DNA of 64,000 nucleotides from DASUNP01 sp963728545 (GTDB lineage: Bacteria > Acidobacteriota > Blastocatellia > UBA7656). Position numbers and translations under genes: made by a program. Positions 7,271 through 16,672 of this stretch are shown in pieces (within the stretch, counting starts at the first letter, position 1; each line of letters opens with the position of its first letter). The DNA lies in the NCBI GenBank assembly GCA_963728545.1, contig CAVSKO010000003.1, positions 2,170,001 through 2,234,000 on the forward strand. Reading direction: 5' to 3'. Under the pieces are notes generated by a model. That model was not told the origin of the DNA, did not search any database, and was given only the letters and a program-made list of their open reading frames with translations.

Positions 7271-8617
7271 ATGCATATCTACAACGCGGAATGGGTCCTG
7301 CCAGTAAGCTCGCCGCCCATCAAGGATGGCGCGGTCGTCGTCAGTGATGACCGCATAGTTTTTGTCGGCGCGCAGTCAGAGTTGGAAACTCGCGCGGAGT
7401 TCACACAAGCTGATCGCACAAACTTTAAACGGGCGGCGGTCTTGCCCGGCCTTGTGAACACTCACAGCCACCTTGAGCTTACCTTGATGCGAGGCTTTCT
7501 CGAAGACCTCGCGTTTCGAGATTGGATATTGAAGCTGACGCGAACCAAGTACGAGCAGCTCACGATTGACGATTTAAAATCGTCTGCCCTGCTTGGCGCA
7601 GCCGAAGCGATACGGGCGGGAATAACGACGCTCGCCGATACGGGAGATTCAAGCGCCGCTTTCGACGCGCTGCTTACGAGCGGACTTCGCGGCATCGCTT
7701 ATCGCGAAGTCTTTGGCCCCGACTCCAAAGTCGCTAGCGACAGCTTCGAAGGTTTGAAAGCCAAAGTCGATGAGATGCGCAGTCGAGAGAATGCGCGAGT
7801 GCGAGCAGGCGTCTCTCCTCACGCGCCTTACACCGTCTCTGGCGATCTGTTTCGCCAGGTGAGCCAGTACGCAGCCCGCGAATCGCTCGATATGTGCATA
7901 CACGCTGCCGAATCCGAAGCCGAACGCCAGTTGTTGCTCGCGGGCGAAGGCGATTTCGCGCGAGGGCTGGCCGCGCGCGGAATCGAGTGGCGCGCTCCGG
8001 GCGTGTCAACGATTCAATACCTCGACTCGCTCGGCGTGCTTGAATGCGCGCCGTTGCTTGTCCACGCAATCACTGTTGATAGTCGTGACATAGCTTCGAT
8101 AGCCCGCAGCGGCTCGCGCGTGGCTCACTGCCCTAAGTCCAATGCGAAGCTCGGCCACGGCATCGCCCCACTTGCCGAGATGTTGGACTCAAGGATAAGC
8201 GTAGGTCTGGGAACTGACAGCGTGGCATCAAACAATCGTTGCGACCTGCTTGATGAAGCGCGATTCAGTTGTCTCATCCATCGCGCTCGGCACCGCGATT
8301 TCAACTGGCCAACAGCCGACCTCGCGCTCAAGCTCATGACTTTAGACGGCGCGCGGGCGTTAGGGCTTGCGCGCGAGATAGGCTCGCTTGAAGCAAACAA
8401 GCAGGCCGATCTAATAGCAATTGACCTCTCGCGAACTCATAATGCGCCGCTTCACGACCCGGCGGCGGCTATTATATTTAGCGTCGCGTCTTCGGATGTT
8501 TTGTTGACGATGGTCGCGGGCCGCATCTTATTCGACGGCCAGCAGGTGAAGACGCTCGACGAGGCCGAGCTTTTAGACCGCGTTGCTCTCGCAACGGACA
8601 AAATGCGTTCGGCTTAG
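7271..8617 (+). CDS. Amidohydrolase of the MTA/SAH deaminase (MtaD) group; aminofutalosine deaminase possible
   Basis: A 448-residue TIM-barrel hydrolase with the family metal ligands: HSHLELTLMRG (His65, His67), HAAESEAE (His211) and GLGTDSVASNN (Asp316). This ligand set and the HCPKSNAKLGHG segment fit deaminases acting on S-adenosylhomocysteine, methylthioadenosine or related nucleosides. Because the window also holds a UbiX/UbiA pair of the menaquinone futalosine type, the aminofutalosine deaminase MqnX is a real alternative. The start codon ATG 7271 has only a weak upstream site. Confidence 0.82.
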   Translation: MHIYNAEWVLPVSSPPIKDGAVVVSDDRIVFVGAQSELETRAEFTQADRTNFKRAAVLPGLVNTHSHLELTLMRGFLEDLAFRDWILKLTRTKYEQLTIDDLKSSALLGAAEAIRAGITTLADTGDSSAAFDALLTSGLRGIAYREVFGPDSKVASDSFEGLKAKVDEMRSRENARVRAGVSPHAPYTVSGDLFRQVSQYAARESLDMCIHAAESEAERQLLLAGEGDFARGLAARGIEWRAPGVSTIQYLDSLGVLECAPLLVHAITVDSRDIASIARSGSRVAHCPKSNAKLGHGIAPLAEMLDSRISVGLGTDSVASNNRCDLLDEARFSCLIHRARHRDFNWPTADLALKLMTLDGARALGLAREIGSLEANKQADLIAIDLSRTHNAPLHDPAAAIIFSVASSDVLLTMVAGRILFDGQQVKTLDEAELLDRVALATDKMRSA

Positions 8618-8919
8618 ATAATCACGCTATGCGGATTCAGAAACATTAATCGCCTTCTGATAATTTCATTTCTATTGCCGATCCGCTGGTCTCTGCCCAT
8701 ATTGATGCGTTCAATATTATGCACTCCTTGGCGCATCTCCTGCGTAATCATCAATGGATAAGTTTGTACGAACTCTTTGACCGCGATTAACGGTTTTACT
8801 CCGGATTTCGCGCGCTGAAAGCTGTAAGGATATTTCGGGAACCAACCGATACGGAGTTCCGTATGAACGGTAGACAAACAATCATTTCAAAGGTTTACTC
8901 GGTAGGCCGGGGGTTAATT
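8618..8919. other. 302-base intergenic region before the efflux operon
   Basis: No convincing gene. A minus-strand open frame of 87 codons (8877-8614) exists but has no ribosome-binding site and no recognisable domain; it could be a decayed gene. The region presumably holds the promoter of the adaptor/permease operon starting at 8920. Confidence 0.4.
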
Positions 8920-10119
8920 ATGGCGAGAAAAAAATCTCGTAAGTATCTCATTGTGTCTGTATTGATTTTAGCGGTGATCGCGGCGGTCGCTTACGGCTAC
9001 GCGGCTATGTCCGGGACAAGGGCCGAGATCAACCCTTCGCGATTGACCGCAGTAGAGCGCGGCGACCTTGCGCGGAGCGTAGTGGCGACCGGGCGCGTCG
9101 AGCCTATTTCGAAGGTCGAGATCAAATCAAAGGCGAACGGCATCATCAAAGAGATTCGCGTCAAAGCGGGCGATATGGTGACGGAGGGCCAGGTGCTTGC
9201 CGAGCTTGATAAAGAGAACCTCGCCGCCAGGCTCCGCGAAGCGCGCGCGGCATTGCTCGGCGCTCAGTCGAATCACAGAGCGGCCCAGGCGGAATATGAA
9301 AAGAACAGGGTCGAGGCCGAAAGCCCTGACGTCAACTTTGCCACCCGCAACGTCGAGCGCGTGGATAAGCTTTTTAAAGGCGGCTTGATCTCGCATCAAG
9401 AACTGGACGACGCGCAGCGCTCGCTTGAGCAGGCAGAGAATCGCCAGCACGTCTCGCGCTCGCAATTGAGCGTCTCGACAGCGCGCATTTCTCAGGCCGA
9501 AGCCGAGGTCGCGCAATCGCGCGCGGCGGTCGAGCGCGCAGAAGAGGAATTAAACAACGCGACTATTCGCTCGCCTATTCGAGGCATGGTCTTGTCGCGC
9601 GATGTCGAGATAGGCAGCCCCGTCTCGTCCATCTTGAATATGGGTTCGGCCGCGACTCTGGTGATGGTGCTTGGCGACATCAGCCAGGTTTACGTTCGCG
9701 GCAAAGTGGATGAAGCCGACATAGGAAATGTTCGGCTCGGCCAGCCGGCTCGCATAAAAGTAGAGACGTTCAAAGGGCGCGAGTTCAACGGGCAAGTGAC
9801 AGAGATCTCTCCGATGGGCGCCGAAAAAGATAACGTCGTCAGCTTCGAGGTCAAGGTTTCGATCAACAATCCCGGCGGCGAGCTGAGCGCGAACATGACG
9901 GCGAACGCCGAGATAATACTCGAAGAGCGCAAGGCCGTATTGATCGTCCCCGAAAGCGCGATCACTTATGACGCGCAGCGCAATGCTTCGGTCGATGTTC
10001 CTGCGCCCGCCTCTGACAAGGGCCGCGAAAAGAAACAGATCAAAGTCGGCGTGAGCAACGGCAGCCGCACAGAAGTTGTCGAAGGACTGATCGAAGGCCA
10101 GCAAATTATTCTTCAATAG
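8920..10119 (+). CDS. HlyD/MacA-type periplasmic adaptor (RND/ABC membrane fusion protein)
   Basis: About 399 residues: an N-terminal membrane anchor (KYLIVSVLILAVIAAVAYGYAAM), a lipoyl/barrel-sandwich half (GIIKEIRVKAGDMVTEGQVLAELD), a long coiled coil rich in Ala/Glu/Arg (residues about 95-215), the second lipoyl half (ATIRSPIRGMVLSRDVEIGSPV) and a beta-barrel. This is the standard adaptor that links an inner-membrane pump to an outer-membrane channel. ATG 8920 is chosen because the anchor follows directly; an ATG at 8863 would add a non-homologous leader. It is followed 13 bases later by the first permease. Confidence 0.9.
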   Translation: MARKKSRKYLIVSVLILAVIAAVAYGYAAMSGTRAEINPSRLTAVERGDLARSVVATGRVEPISKVEIKSKANGIIKEIRVKAGDMVTEGQVLAELDKENLAARLREARAALLGAQSNHRAAQAEYEKNRVEAESPDVNFATRNVERVDKLFKGGLISHQELDDAQRSLEQAENRQHVSRSQLSVSTARISQAEAEVAQSRAAVERAEEELNNATIRSPIRGMVLSRDVEIGSPVSSILNMGSAATLVMVLGDISQVYVRGKVDEADIGNVRLGQPARIKVETFKGREFNGQVTEISPMGAEKDNVVSFEVKVSINNPGGELSANMTANAEIILEERKAVLIVPESAITYDAQRNASVDVPAPASDKGREKKQIKVGVSNGSRTEVVEGLIEGQQIILQ

Positions 10120-10132
10120 CGGCCCCTGCTTT

Positions 10133-11431
10133 ATGAAAGAGCTTTTTCGACAAACCTGGGCGAATCTGACAGCCAATAAGCTGCGCAGCTTTTTGACGAT
10201 GTTTGGGATCGTCTGGGGAGTCATCTCGATAGTTCTGCTGTCGTCTATGGGCGAAGGGTTCCGGCGCGGCAACGAGCATGTGATGAAAGAGCTTGGCAAA
10301 AATATCTTGATCATACGAAACGGCCGCACGAGCATGCAGGCGGGCGGCGAGCGCGCCGGGCGCATCATCCGCCTCGATATCAGCGATGTCTATAAGCTCA
10401 AAGAGAGATCGCGGATGCTTGAGTTCATCAGCCCGGAATTGATGTCAGGGGTCAAGGCGAAAAGCGCGTTCAACGCAAGCTCAGTCGGCATCAGCGGCAT
10501 CTGGCCCATCTATCAAAACATCCGAACCGTCGAGGTCGAGCGAGGCCGTTTGCTCACCGAGGTCGACAACGAACAGGTGCGCCGCGTCGCCGTCATAGGG
10601 TACGACGCGTCGAAACAGTTATTCGCGGACCGCGACCCCGTGGGGAGCCAGATTCAAGTCAACGGCATCCCTTACACGGTCATCGGTAAGATGCGCAAAA
10701 AGGAACAGGATTCTAACTACACGGGCGCGGACAACGGGCGGTTGTTCGTGCCTTACGAGACGATGAAAAAAGATTTCCCGCTGCGCGGCAACCTCGACAC
10801 GCCCGATTCGCTCTCTACGATTATCGCCGCGCCGTATGACAGCGTGGCCGAGCAGATGGGCGACGCGCTCAGCGGGGGGAGCAAACGCTGGCTCAACGGG
10901 ATGACCCCGATCGAAGTGGAGATACGTTCCATACTCGGCCCGAAACACGGTTTTGACGAGAAAGACGTCGAGGCGCTTTCGATCTGGAACACGGCCATCT
11001 CATCCGTGATGTTCGACAAAGTGATAAAAGCGATGAAGGAATTCTTTCTCGCCGTCAGCATCATCACGCTCGCGCTCGGCGGCATCGGCGTGATGAACAT
11101 CATGCTCATAGCCGTAAAGGAACGCACGCGCGAGATAGGCGTGCGCAAGGCGCTGGGCGCAACTGCGAGCAACATTCAATGGCAGTTTCTTAGCGAAGGA
11201 CTGTTTTTAACCCTGTTGAGCGGGGCGATAGGATTGGGGCTGGGGCTGGGGCTTTGCAGCCTGGTGAATATGCTTCCGCTGCCCGCGCGGTTCGCAGGAA
11301 TGGTGACGACCTGGCAGATGGCGGCTTTCTCAATCGCGACGCTTGTAGTCATCGGCATACTCGCTTCCACTTATCCGGCTCGCCGCGCCGCAGAGCTTCG
11401 CCCAATCGAAGCTCTGCGATACGAAATGTGA
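10133..11431 (+). CDS. MacB/FtsX-type ABC permease 1
   Basis: A 432-residue protein with one N-terminal helix (residues about 20-40), a large periplasmic MacB-PCD domain, and three C-terminal helices. The cytoplasmic coupling segment ERTREIGVRKALGAT near residue 340 is the hallmark of MacB/LolC/FtsX permeases. Unlike MacB it has no fused ATPase. It is adjacent to the adaptor gene upstream and to a paralogous permease gene 14 bases downstream. No ABC ATPase gene is found in this operon. Confidence 0.9.
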   Translation: MKELFRQTWANLTANKLRSFLTMFGIVWGVISIVLLSSMGEGFRRGNEHVMKELGKNILIIRNGRTSMQAGGERAGRIIRLDISDVYKLKERSRMLEFISPELMSGVKAKSAFNASSVGISGIWPIYQNIRTVEVERGRLLTEVDNEQVRRVAVIGYDASKQLFADRDPVGSQIQVNGIPYTVIGKMRKKEQDSNYTGADNGRLFVPYETMKKDFPLRGNLDTPDSLSTIIAAPYDSVAEQMGDALSGGSKRWLNGMTPIEVEIRSILGPKHGFDEKDVEALSIWNTAISSVMFDKVIKAMKEFFLAVSIITLALGGIGVMNIMLIAVKERTREIGVRKALGATASNIQWQFLSEGLFLTLLSGAIGLGLGLGLCSLVNMLPLPARFAGMVTTWQMAAFSIATLVVIGILASTYPARRAAELRPIEALRYEM

Positions 11432-11445
11432 AATCAGGAGTCGTC

Positions 11446-12702
11446 TTGTTACTGAAAGAAGTTTTACTGCAAGCCATCTACGCGCTGATAAACCACCGCT
11501 TTCGCGCGGCGCTGACTATGCTCGGCATAAGCTGGGGCATAGTGACGGTCGTGCTGATGATGGCTTACGGAAACGGGTTTCACACGTCTCTTGAGGTAGG
11601 ACTGGGCGGGGCTTTTTCGGACGGCACGGCAGTAATATGGCCCGGCCAGACGAGCCTGCAAGCGGGCGGCGAGCGCGCGGGCCGCAGGATTCGCTTGAAA
11701 GAAGATGACGTTGAGGCGCTCAAGGAACTGGGCGTGGTGAAATACGCGAGCGCCGAATACGTCGAAGGCATGCCGCTGGCTTACGGCAACAAACAGACTT
11801 CGGCAACGTTGCGTGGCGTCGCTCCCGAATACGGGCTGATGCGAAATGAGGTTGCCGAGACGGGCCGCTTCATCGACGCGGAAGACACGGAAAAGCGAAA
11901 GCGCGTGGTCTTTCTCGGGACAGAAGTCGCGCGAAAGCTTTTCGGCAACAACCCCGCAGTCGGGGAATCGATTCGCATAAAGGGGCTGTCGTTCGAAGTG
12001 ATCGGCGTGATGGTCAACAAGGTGCAGATGTCGTCTTATTATTCGCCCGACAAATACTGCGTCTTCATCCCCTATACGACCGTCAACCAGCTTTTCTATC
12101 AAGATTATGTTGACAACCTGGTAGTGCAGATCATCGATACTTCAAAACAGGAACAGGCGCTCAAGCAGATCAAAGAGACGCTGGCCGCGCGCCACGATTT
12201 TGACCCGCGCGACGAGCGCGCCATTCAGCTTCACGGCTCGGTAGAGATTAAGAAGATCATCGGCGGAATCACGGACGGGCTGAAGCTGGTCTTGAGCTTT
12301 ATAGGGACGCTGACCTTGATGATCGGCGGGGTCGGCGTGATGAACATCATGCTCGTCTCCGTCACCGAGCGCACGCGCGAGATCGGGATACGCAAGGCAT
12401 TGGGCGCGCGCCGCCGCCACATACTCTTTCAGTTCTTGCTCGAAGGACTGGTGATTACATTCCTCGGCGGCATCGTGGGCGTTGTGTTGTCTTACATACT
12501 GGCCGCAGTTGTCGGCGCGCGACCGTTTTTAGCAGACTTGCTCGAAGACGCCTCGGGCCGCACGGACATACACCTCATGCTTTCGACCGACGTGCTGTTG
12601 ACGGCGACGGGCATCCTCATCTTCGTAGGCCTGATAAGCGGCTTCTGGCCCGCCTTCAGAGCTTCGCGCATGGACCCGATTGAATCCCTCCGTTACGAAT
12701 AA
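11446..12702 (+). CDS. MacB/FtsX-type ABC permease 2
   Basis: About 418 residues with the same architecture as the preceding gene: N-terminal helix, periplasmic domain with the shared GGERAGR segment, coupling motif ERTREIGIRKALGARRR, then C-terminal helices. A TTG at 11446 is taken as start because AGGAG lies 5 bases upstream and the predicted N-terminus (LLKEVLLQAIYAL) aligns with permease 1; longer in-frame starts run into the upstream gene. Two different permeases suggest a heterodimeric transporter with a distant ATPase. Confidence 0.85.
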   Translation: MLLKEVLLQAIYALINHRFRAALTMLGISWGIVTVVLMMAYGNGFHTSLEVGLGGAFSDGTAVIWPGQTSLQAGGERAGRRIRLKEDDVEALKELGVVKYASAEYVEGMPLAYGNKQTSATLRGVAPEYGLMRNEVAETGRFIDAEDTEKRKRVVFLGTEVARKLFGNNPAVGESIRIKGLSFEVIGVMVNKVQMSSYYSPDKYCVFIPYTTVNQLFYQDYVDNLVVQIIDTSKQEQALKQIKETLAARHDFDPRDERAIQLHGSVEIKKIIGGITDGLKLVLSFIGTLTLMIGGVGVMNIMLVSVTERTREIGIRKALGARRRHILFQFLLEGLVITFLGGIVGVVLSYILAAVVGARPFLADLLEDASGRTDIHLMLSTDVLLTATGILIFVGLISGFWPAFRASRMDPIESLRYE

Positions 12703-12971
12703 TCTGAAGATTTCTTCTATTTGTTACCTGGATAACATACAGAGTCGGGGCTTTCGTAGAGAATGTCGAGGCAGCTCGAAGCTCTGGCAGGCAGACGATT
12801 CAAGTCTTTGTCTGCCTGTTCGATCACCGCTTAGCTTTTAAAGTAAGCCATGCCTGTACGAACCGGGGAAATGGCAATATCAAGTTTCGAGAATAGGATC
12901 TATTCGTATCCCTAAAAGTAACGTTCACGGCAACAAAGGACGCGCACTTAACCGAAGAGAGGCTGTCCGCT

Positions 12972-12991
12972 TTGGCCTGAAATCAGGCCAA
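12972..12991. promoter_or_regulatory. Perfect 20-base palindrome, possible operator
   Basis: TTGGCCTGA-AA-TCAGGCCAA, a perfect dyad about 170 bases upstream of the cytochrome start. A similar half-site (TTGGCCTGG) lies in the region upstream of the Crp-type regulator gene near 16466. Which protein binds is unknown. Confidence 0.4.
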
Positions 12992-13078
12992 TATCTTCCC
13001 TCGATATAAAGAACTATGAACCGTGACGGCTGATTCGAGCGGGGAAGTCTGTCTACAGCGAAACTTTATCTGCGATGC

Positions 13079-13098
13079 GGCTGTGACAGATCACAGCC
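13079..13098. promoter_or_regulatory. Crp/Fnr-like palindrome upstream of the DUF1111 gene
   Basis: GGCTGTGA-CAGA-TCACAGCC is a perfect dyad 64 bases before the start codon. It holds TGTGA/TCACA half-sites of the Crp type but with a 4-base rather than 6-base spacer, the spacing used by Fnr. A Crp/Fnr-family regulator is encoded 2.6 kb away (15694-16401). Confidence 0.5.
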
Positions 13099-13161
13099 GT
13101 AAGGGCCGAGTTGCGGCTTTAAGCCTGAGGACTTCAGTTTTGTCATAAGGAGGAATTACAA

Positions 13162-14823
13162 ATGAGTGCAAACAAGCGGTCAAAGTTGATTGCTTTCGGG
13201 GTGTTCTTCACGGCAATTGCGCTGATGAGCATCCCCGCGCTGGCACAACTTGTTGACATAACCAGGACACCGAATTCCGCCGATCAGGGCATATGCAAGT
13301 CATTCCCCCAGCAGGTCGGGGCCGGCAGAGGCACTATCAACACGCCCGGCTCCTCGCTGTTTATTATCAACCGTGACCCGTTCCGATCTATACGCAGGGG
13401 CCGCCAGGTCTTTCATCGTAAATTCGCCAGATCGCAAGGCCAGGGGCCGATGTTCAATGACGGCTTAGGACCGGGCCTCAATGACATTCACGCCAAACCG
13501 AATCTGGGCGCAGGGCTGGGCGATAGCTGCGCCATATGTCACGCGCGCCCGCGAGGGTCAGCAGGCTTCGGCAGCGATGTCGTCACCAGGCCCGACAGCC
13601 GCGATGCGCCACACCTGTTCGGGCTGGGGTTGAAAGAGATGTTAGCAGACGAGATAACCGCCAGGCTGAGAAAAATCAGAACTGACGCCATCACTCAAGC
13701 TCACGATACAGGCCACGCAATCGACGTAGAACTCGAAGCCAAAGGGATCAGTTATGGGAAGATAACGGCCTTCCCCGACGGCACCGTTGACTACTCAGAG
13801 GTCCAGGGGATTGATACGCCTAGCCTGCGCGTGCGCCCATTCTTCCTCCACGGCGCGACCATCTCGATACGCGAGTTCGTCGTAGGAGCTTTCCAGGATG
13901 AGATGGGGCTTCAGGCCGTAGACCCGGACACGACGGCGGCGGCAAACGGCGCGATTGTGACCACGCCATCGGGGATGGTCTTAAACGGCGCGCTAGATGA
14001 GATCACTCCCGCGCCTACCAACAACCCCAATGATGACCTGGACAACGACGGCGTGGCGAACGAGATACCCACGAGCATAGTAGACTTCGAGGAGCACTAC
14101 CTGCTCAACTACTTTGCGGCGGGCACATATCAGCCCGACATAAGCGCGGCCAACGGGAAGGCGATTTTCATCAGCATAGGCTGCGCCACCTGCCACATAC
14201 CCGATTTGCAAATCGAGCGCGACCGCCGCGTGGCGACGTTCACAACGGCATTCAATCCTACGCTCGGAAACCCGTTCAATCATCTCTTCTCGACGCACAC
14301 GGCGCTGTTCCACGAAGTCGATGACCCGCCGCCTCATCCCACGCTGAAGGTGCCGAACTTTAATCAATTCACCGTAGAGAACATCTTCACCGATTTCAAG
14401 CGACATGACCTGGGGCCGAACTTCCACGAGATAAACTATGACGGCTCGGTCAGGACGCAGTTCCTCACCATGGCGCTGCACGGCGTCGGCAGCACTGCGC
14501 CTTACGGACACGACGGGCGCAGCCATAACCTTAAAGAGGTGATCCTGCGTCACGGCGGAGAGGCGCAGACGGCAAGAAACCATTTCGTCGAAATGAATGC
14601 AGCCAGTCAGAATTCGTTGATCGCCTTCCTCAGCTCGCTGGTGCTGTTTCCGCCTGATGATACGGCTTCGACATTAAACGGGATAAACCCCAACTGCAAT
14701 ACGATAGACCAGGCAAGGTGTATGCAGTTCACGCCGCCGTCAGGCACTGTTCAATTCCCGCAGTGCGGGCACGGCAGCTTGAAACTTTCGGCGCTGTTTA
14801 ACAACCCGAACGATCTTGAGTAA
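13162..14823 (+). CDS. Di-haem cytochrome c, DUF1111/putative peroxidase family
   Basis: A 553-residue exported protein: signal peptide ending near ALMSIPALAQ, first haem site CAICH (Cys123-His127), second haem site CATCH (Cys341-His345), and the family segment APYGHDGRSHNLKEVILRHGGEA near residue 450. DUF1111 proteins are related to MauG/di-haem peroxidases, but few have a known substrate; a periplasmic electron-transfer or oxidase role is likely. A strong AAGGAGGA site precedes the ATG. Two palindromes upstream suggest regulation, and a hairpin terminator follows. Confidence 0.88.
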   Translation: MSANKRSKLIAFGVFFTAIALMSIPALAQLVDITRTPNSADQGICKSFPQQVGAGRGTINTPGSSLFIINRDPFRSIRRGRQVFHRKFARSQGQGPMFNDGLGPGLNDIHAKPNLGAGLGDSCAICHARPRGSAGFGSDVVTRPDSRDAPHLFGLGLKEMLADEITARLRKIRTDAITQAHDTGHAIDVELEAKGISYGKITAFPDGTVDYSEVQGIDTPSLRVRPFFLHGATISIREFVVGAFQDEMGLQAVDPDTTAAANGAIVTTPSGMVLNGALDEITPAPTNNPNDDLDNDGVANEIPTSIVDFEEHYLLNYFAAGTYQPDISAANGKAIFISIGCATCHIPDLQIERDRRVATFTTAFNPTLGNPFNHLFSTHTALFHEVDDPPPHPTLKVPNFNQFTVENIFTDFKRHDLGPNFHEINYDGSVRTQFLTMALHGVGSTAPYGHDGRSHNLKEVILRHGGEAQTARNHFVEMNAASQNSLIAFLSSLVLFPPDDTASTLNGINPNCNTIDQARCMQFTPPSGTVQFPQCGHGSLKLSALFNNPNDLE

Positions 14824-14834
14824 TTCGATTGGCC

Positions 14835-14881
14835 GTTTGCGGGTGAGCGAGTTGAATAAATTGATTCGCTCATCCGCAAAC
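14835..14881 (+). terminator. Hairpin terminator after the DUF1111 gene
   Basis: Arms GTTTGCGGGTGAGCGA and TCGCTCATCCGCAAAC pair over 16 bases with one G-U, loop about 15 bases. It lies just after the stop codon. There is no strong T-tract. Confidence 0.55.
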
Positions 14882-14897
14882 AACCCTTGAGGCGATT

Positions 14898-15578
14898 ATG
14901 AATAGACTAGCTATCATCCTGGCATTCGCTCTTGTTGCGAGCGCCTGCGCTAAAATCCCCGAAGATAATTCGCCCGCCGCGCCGCAGGTGAGCGAAAAGG
15001 CCGACACCCGCGAACAAGACCAATCCCGCGAGCGAGACCAGGCGCAGCGAGACCAATCGCTCGGTTTGCTCACTAAAGCTTTTCGCAACCTGGGAGCGGT
15101 CAAGACGTTTCGAGCAAGCATGCTGTCAGATCGCAAGCGAGAAGGGACTATTGAAAGCAAAGTGACGGCCGTCCTGCCCGACCGATTCCATGTCGTCAAC
15201 GACCGTCTGGAAGTCAAAATCATCGGCTCTGATCTGTATAGAAAATTTCCTGACGGCAGTTGGAAAAAGGCTCCACAGTCCACGGACATAACGGGATTGC
15301 TCGACCCCAAGAAGCTCGAAACATACATAAGCTCTGCGGTTGAAATCAAACTGGTAGGCGAAGAAGAGTTCGGCGGCGTGGTGTCGGAAGTCTTTGAAGT
15401 AAGCCTTCCGCACATCCCGGCGCGCAGGGGCGCGCACGACCAGTTGCAGCCCTTTGCGGCGAAGGTCTGGGTCGGCAAACGGGATGGCCTGCCGCGCAAG
15501 CTCGAAGGCACGGCGCTTCTCTCCCAGGTCAGGACCGAAGTCGTCTACTACGACTACAACGCAAAAATAAGATTGTAG
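14898..15578 (+). CDS. Lipoprotein of unknown function, LolA/LppX-like fold suspected
   Basis: A 226-residue product with a lipoprotein signal (LAFALVASAC, lipid-modified Cys at residue 17), then a charged, Gln/Arg-rich linker (about residues 30-60) and a domain with repeated beta-strands (FRASMLSDRKREGTIESKV, ending TEVVYYDYNAKI). The layout of strands resembles LolA/LppX-type lipid-binding half-barrels, often found as lipoproteins, but no motif proves it. It is expected at the outer membrane. It follows the cytochrome gene after a terminator, so separate expression is likely. Confidence 0.6.
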   Translation: MNRLAIILAFALVASACAKIPEDNSPAAPQVSEKADTREQDQSRERDQAQRDQSLGLLTKAFRNLGAVKTFRASMLSDRKREGTIESKVTAVLPDRFHVVNDRLEVKIIGSDLYRKFPDGSWKKAPQSTDITGLLDPKKLETYISSAVEIKLVGEEEFGGVVSEVFEVSLPHIPARRGAHDQLQPFAAKVWVGKRDGLPRKLEGTALLSQVRTEVVYYDYNAKIRL

Positions 15579-15693
15579 CCGCCGTCTTTATAACGGCTTG
15601 TAGAGGTGCCTGCCTATTTTGGAGTGCGGCGACAGAAAGCACTCCACAGGATTCGCGGTTTTATCCGGCGGCGACGCTGCTTTTTTTGACTTC

Positions 15694-16401
15694 TTATTGC
15701 GCTCTGTAGTTCGGTTCCGGCCTGGCTTCCAGGTATGCCTTCAAGGCCGTCGTGTGTATTGTGAGCCGACCTTTCCTGTTGTAATTGACCAGCCCCCGCT
15801 CGCGCAAACGGCCGAGCGCCATAGAAACCACTTCGCGCCGCGCCAGTACTATCTGCGACAACTCTTCCTGGCTGATAAAGTGTGACAACTCCACGCCGTG
15901 TTGAGACTGTTCGCCAATATCGTCTGCCAGCCTGAGCAATAGCTTTGCGAGCCGCACAGAAACAGTGTCGAATGATATCTCTCGGATCAGGTCGTAAGAT
16001 CGAGCAAGCCGCTTGAGCAAAGATTGCAATAAGTCATAAAGGGGTTCTCTGCCCTCGTAAAGCATCGCAAAGAACTCGTCGGGTCTAAGCTCGACTGTCT
16101 CGCACGGCTCCATAGCGACGGCCATATAAGCCCGCTTAGTCAGGTACAGGCACAACTCCCCGAAGACTTCGCCGGTTCTGTAGACATCTAGAATTATTTC
16201 CTTGCCCGATTCTGAAATCGTGCTCAGCTTCACAAGACCGCTGCGCAGATAATAGACGCTGCGTGCTTCGTCGCCGATGTTATAGATTATCTGATTCGCT
16301 TCAAACAGTCGGGGCTTCCTCCCATTTAACCGTTCATTAAGCCCGTCGCCATACAGGGTCAGACAGCCCTTCTGGCCGTTAAGACACAGTGGATTCTCCA
16401 T
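15694..16401 (-). CDS. Crp/Fnr-family transcriptional regulator
   Basis: A 235-residue regulator with an N-terminal cyclic-nucleotide-binding-like domain (RSGLVKLSTISESGKEIIL, then GEVFGELCLY) and a C-terminal winged helix-turn-helix (FISQEELSQIVLARREVVS). The recognition helix keeps the Arg-Glu pair of Crp that reads GTGA but has Met at the third contact position. Cys residues (6, 13 and two internal) do not form the Fnr iron-sulfur pattern. The ATG at 16401 follows AGGTGA. A TGTGA-type palindrome 2.6 kb away before the DUF1111 gene is a candidate target. Confidence 0.88.
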   Translation of the reverse strand: MENPLCLNGQKGCLTLYGDGLNERLNGRKPRLFEANQIIYNIGDEARSVYYLRSGLVKLSTISESGKEIILDVYRTGEVFGELCLYLTKRAYMAVAMEPCETVELRPDEFFAMLYEGREPLYDLLQSLLKRLARSYDLIREISFDTVSVRLAKLLLRLADDIGEQSQHGVELSHFISQEELSQIVLARREVVSMALGRLRERGLVNYNRKGRLTIHTTALKAYLEARPEPNYRAQ

Positions 16402-16672
16402 GCTCGTTCACCTGAATATTGAATCTGCCCGCGAGATATAAAAAGGGTGTCCCGCAGGTATGTTTTTGGCCTGGATTCACAGCGTCCGAGAAAGCGGGAC
16501 AAAAGGATTGTTTATTATATAACTTGTAGTTTTGCTAACAGCGCTAGTATAGCATTAGCCCGCCCGGTCGACAACCGCGCTAGCCTGGAAAGAACCGGCT
16601 GTGGCAAAAGTTTACCGAGTTGAGAGAGCAGGTTTCTTGCCGCTCGTTGAACCTCTGGCTAAAATACCGTTG
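16402..16672. other. Divergent promoter region between the Crp-type regulator and UbiX
   Basis: About 270 bases without a clear gene; the last 70 could be N-terminal codons if UbiX starts at GTG 16601. An AT-rich stretch at about 16509-16525 (TTTATTATATAACTTG) is the best promoter candidate. Confidence 0.35.

Larger units (their letters stand above)
12703..13161. other. 459-base regulatory region upstream of the di-haem cytochrome gene
   Basis: No gene. It holds three dyads: a hairpin at 12788-12818 (9-bp stem CAGGCAGAC/GTCTGCCTG, probable terminator of the permease operon), and two operator-like palindromes at 12972-12991 and 13079-13098, described separately. Confidence 0.55.

Noticed and set aside
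8614..8877. Possible 87-residue minus-strand gene
   Set aside because: No ribosome-binding site, no family, and it overlaps the end of the deaminase gene; kept only as a note on the intergenic region.
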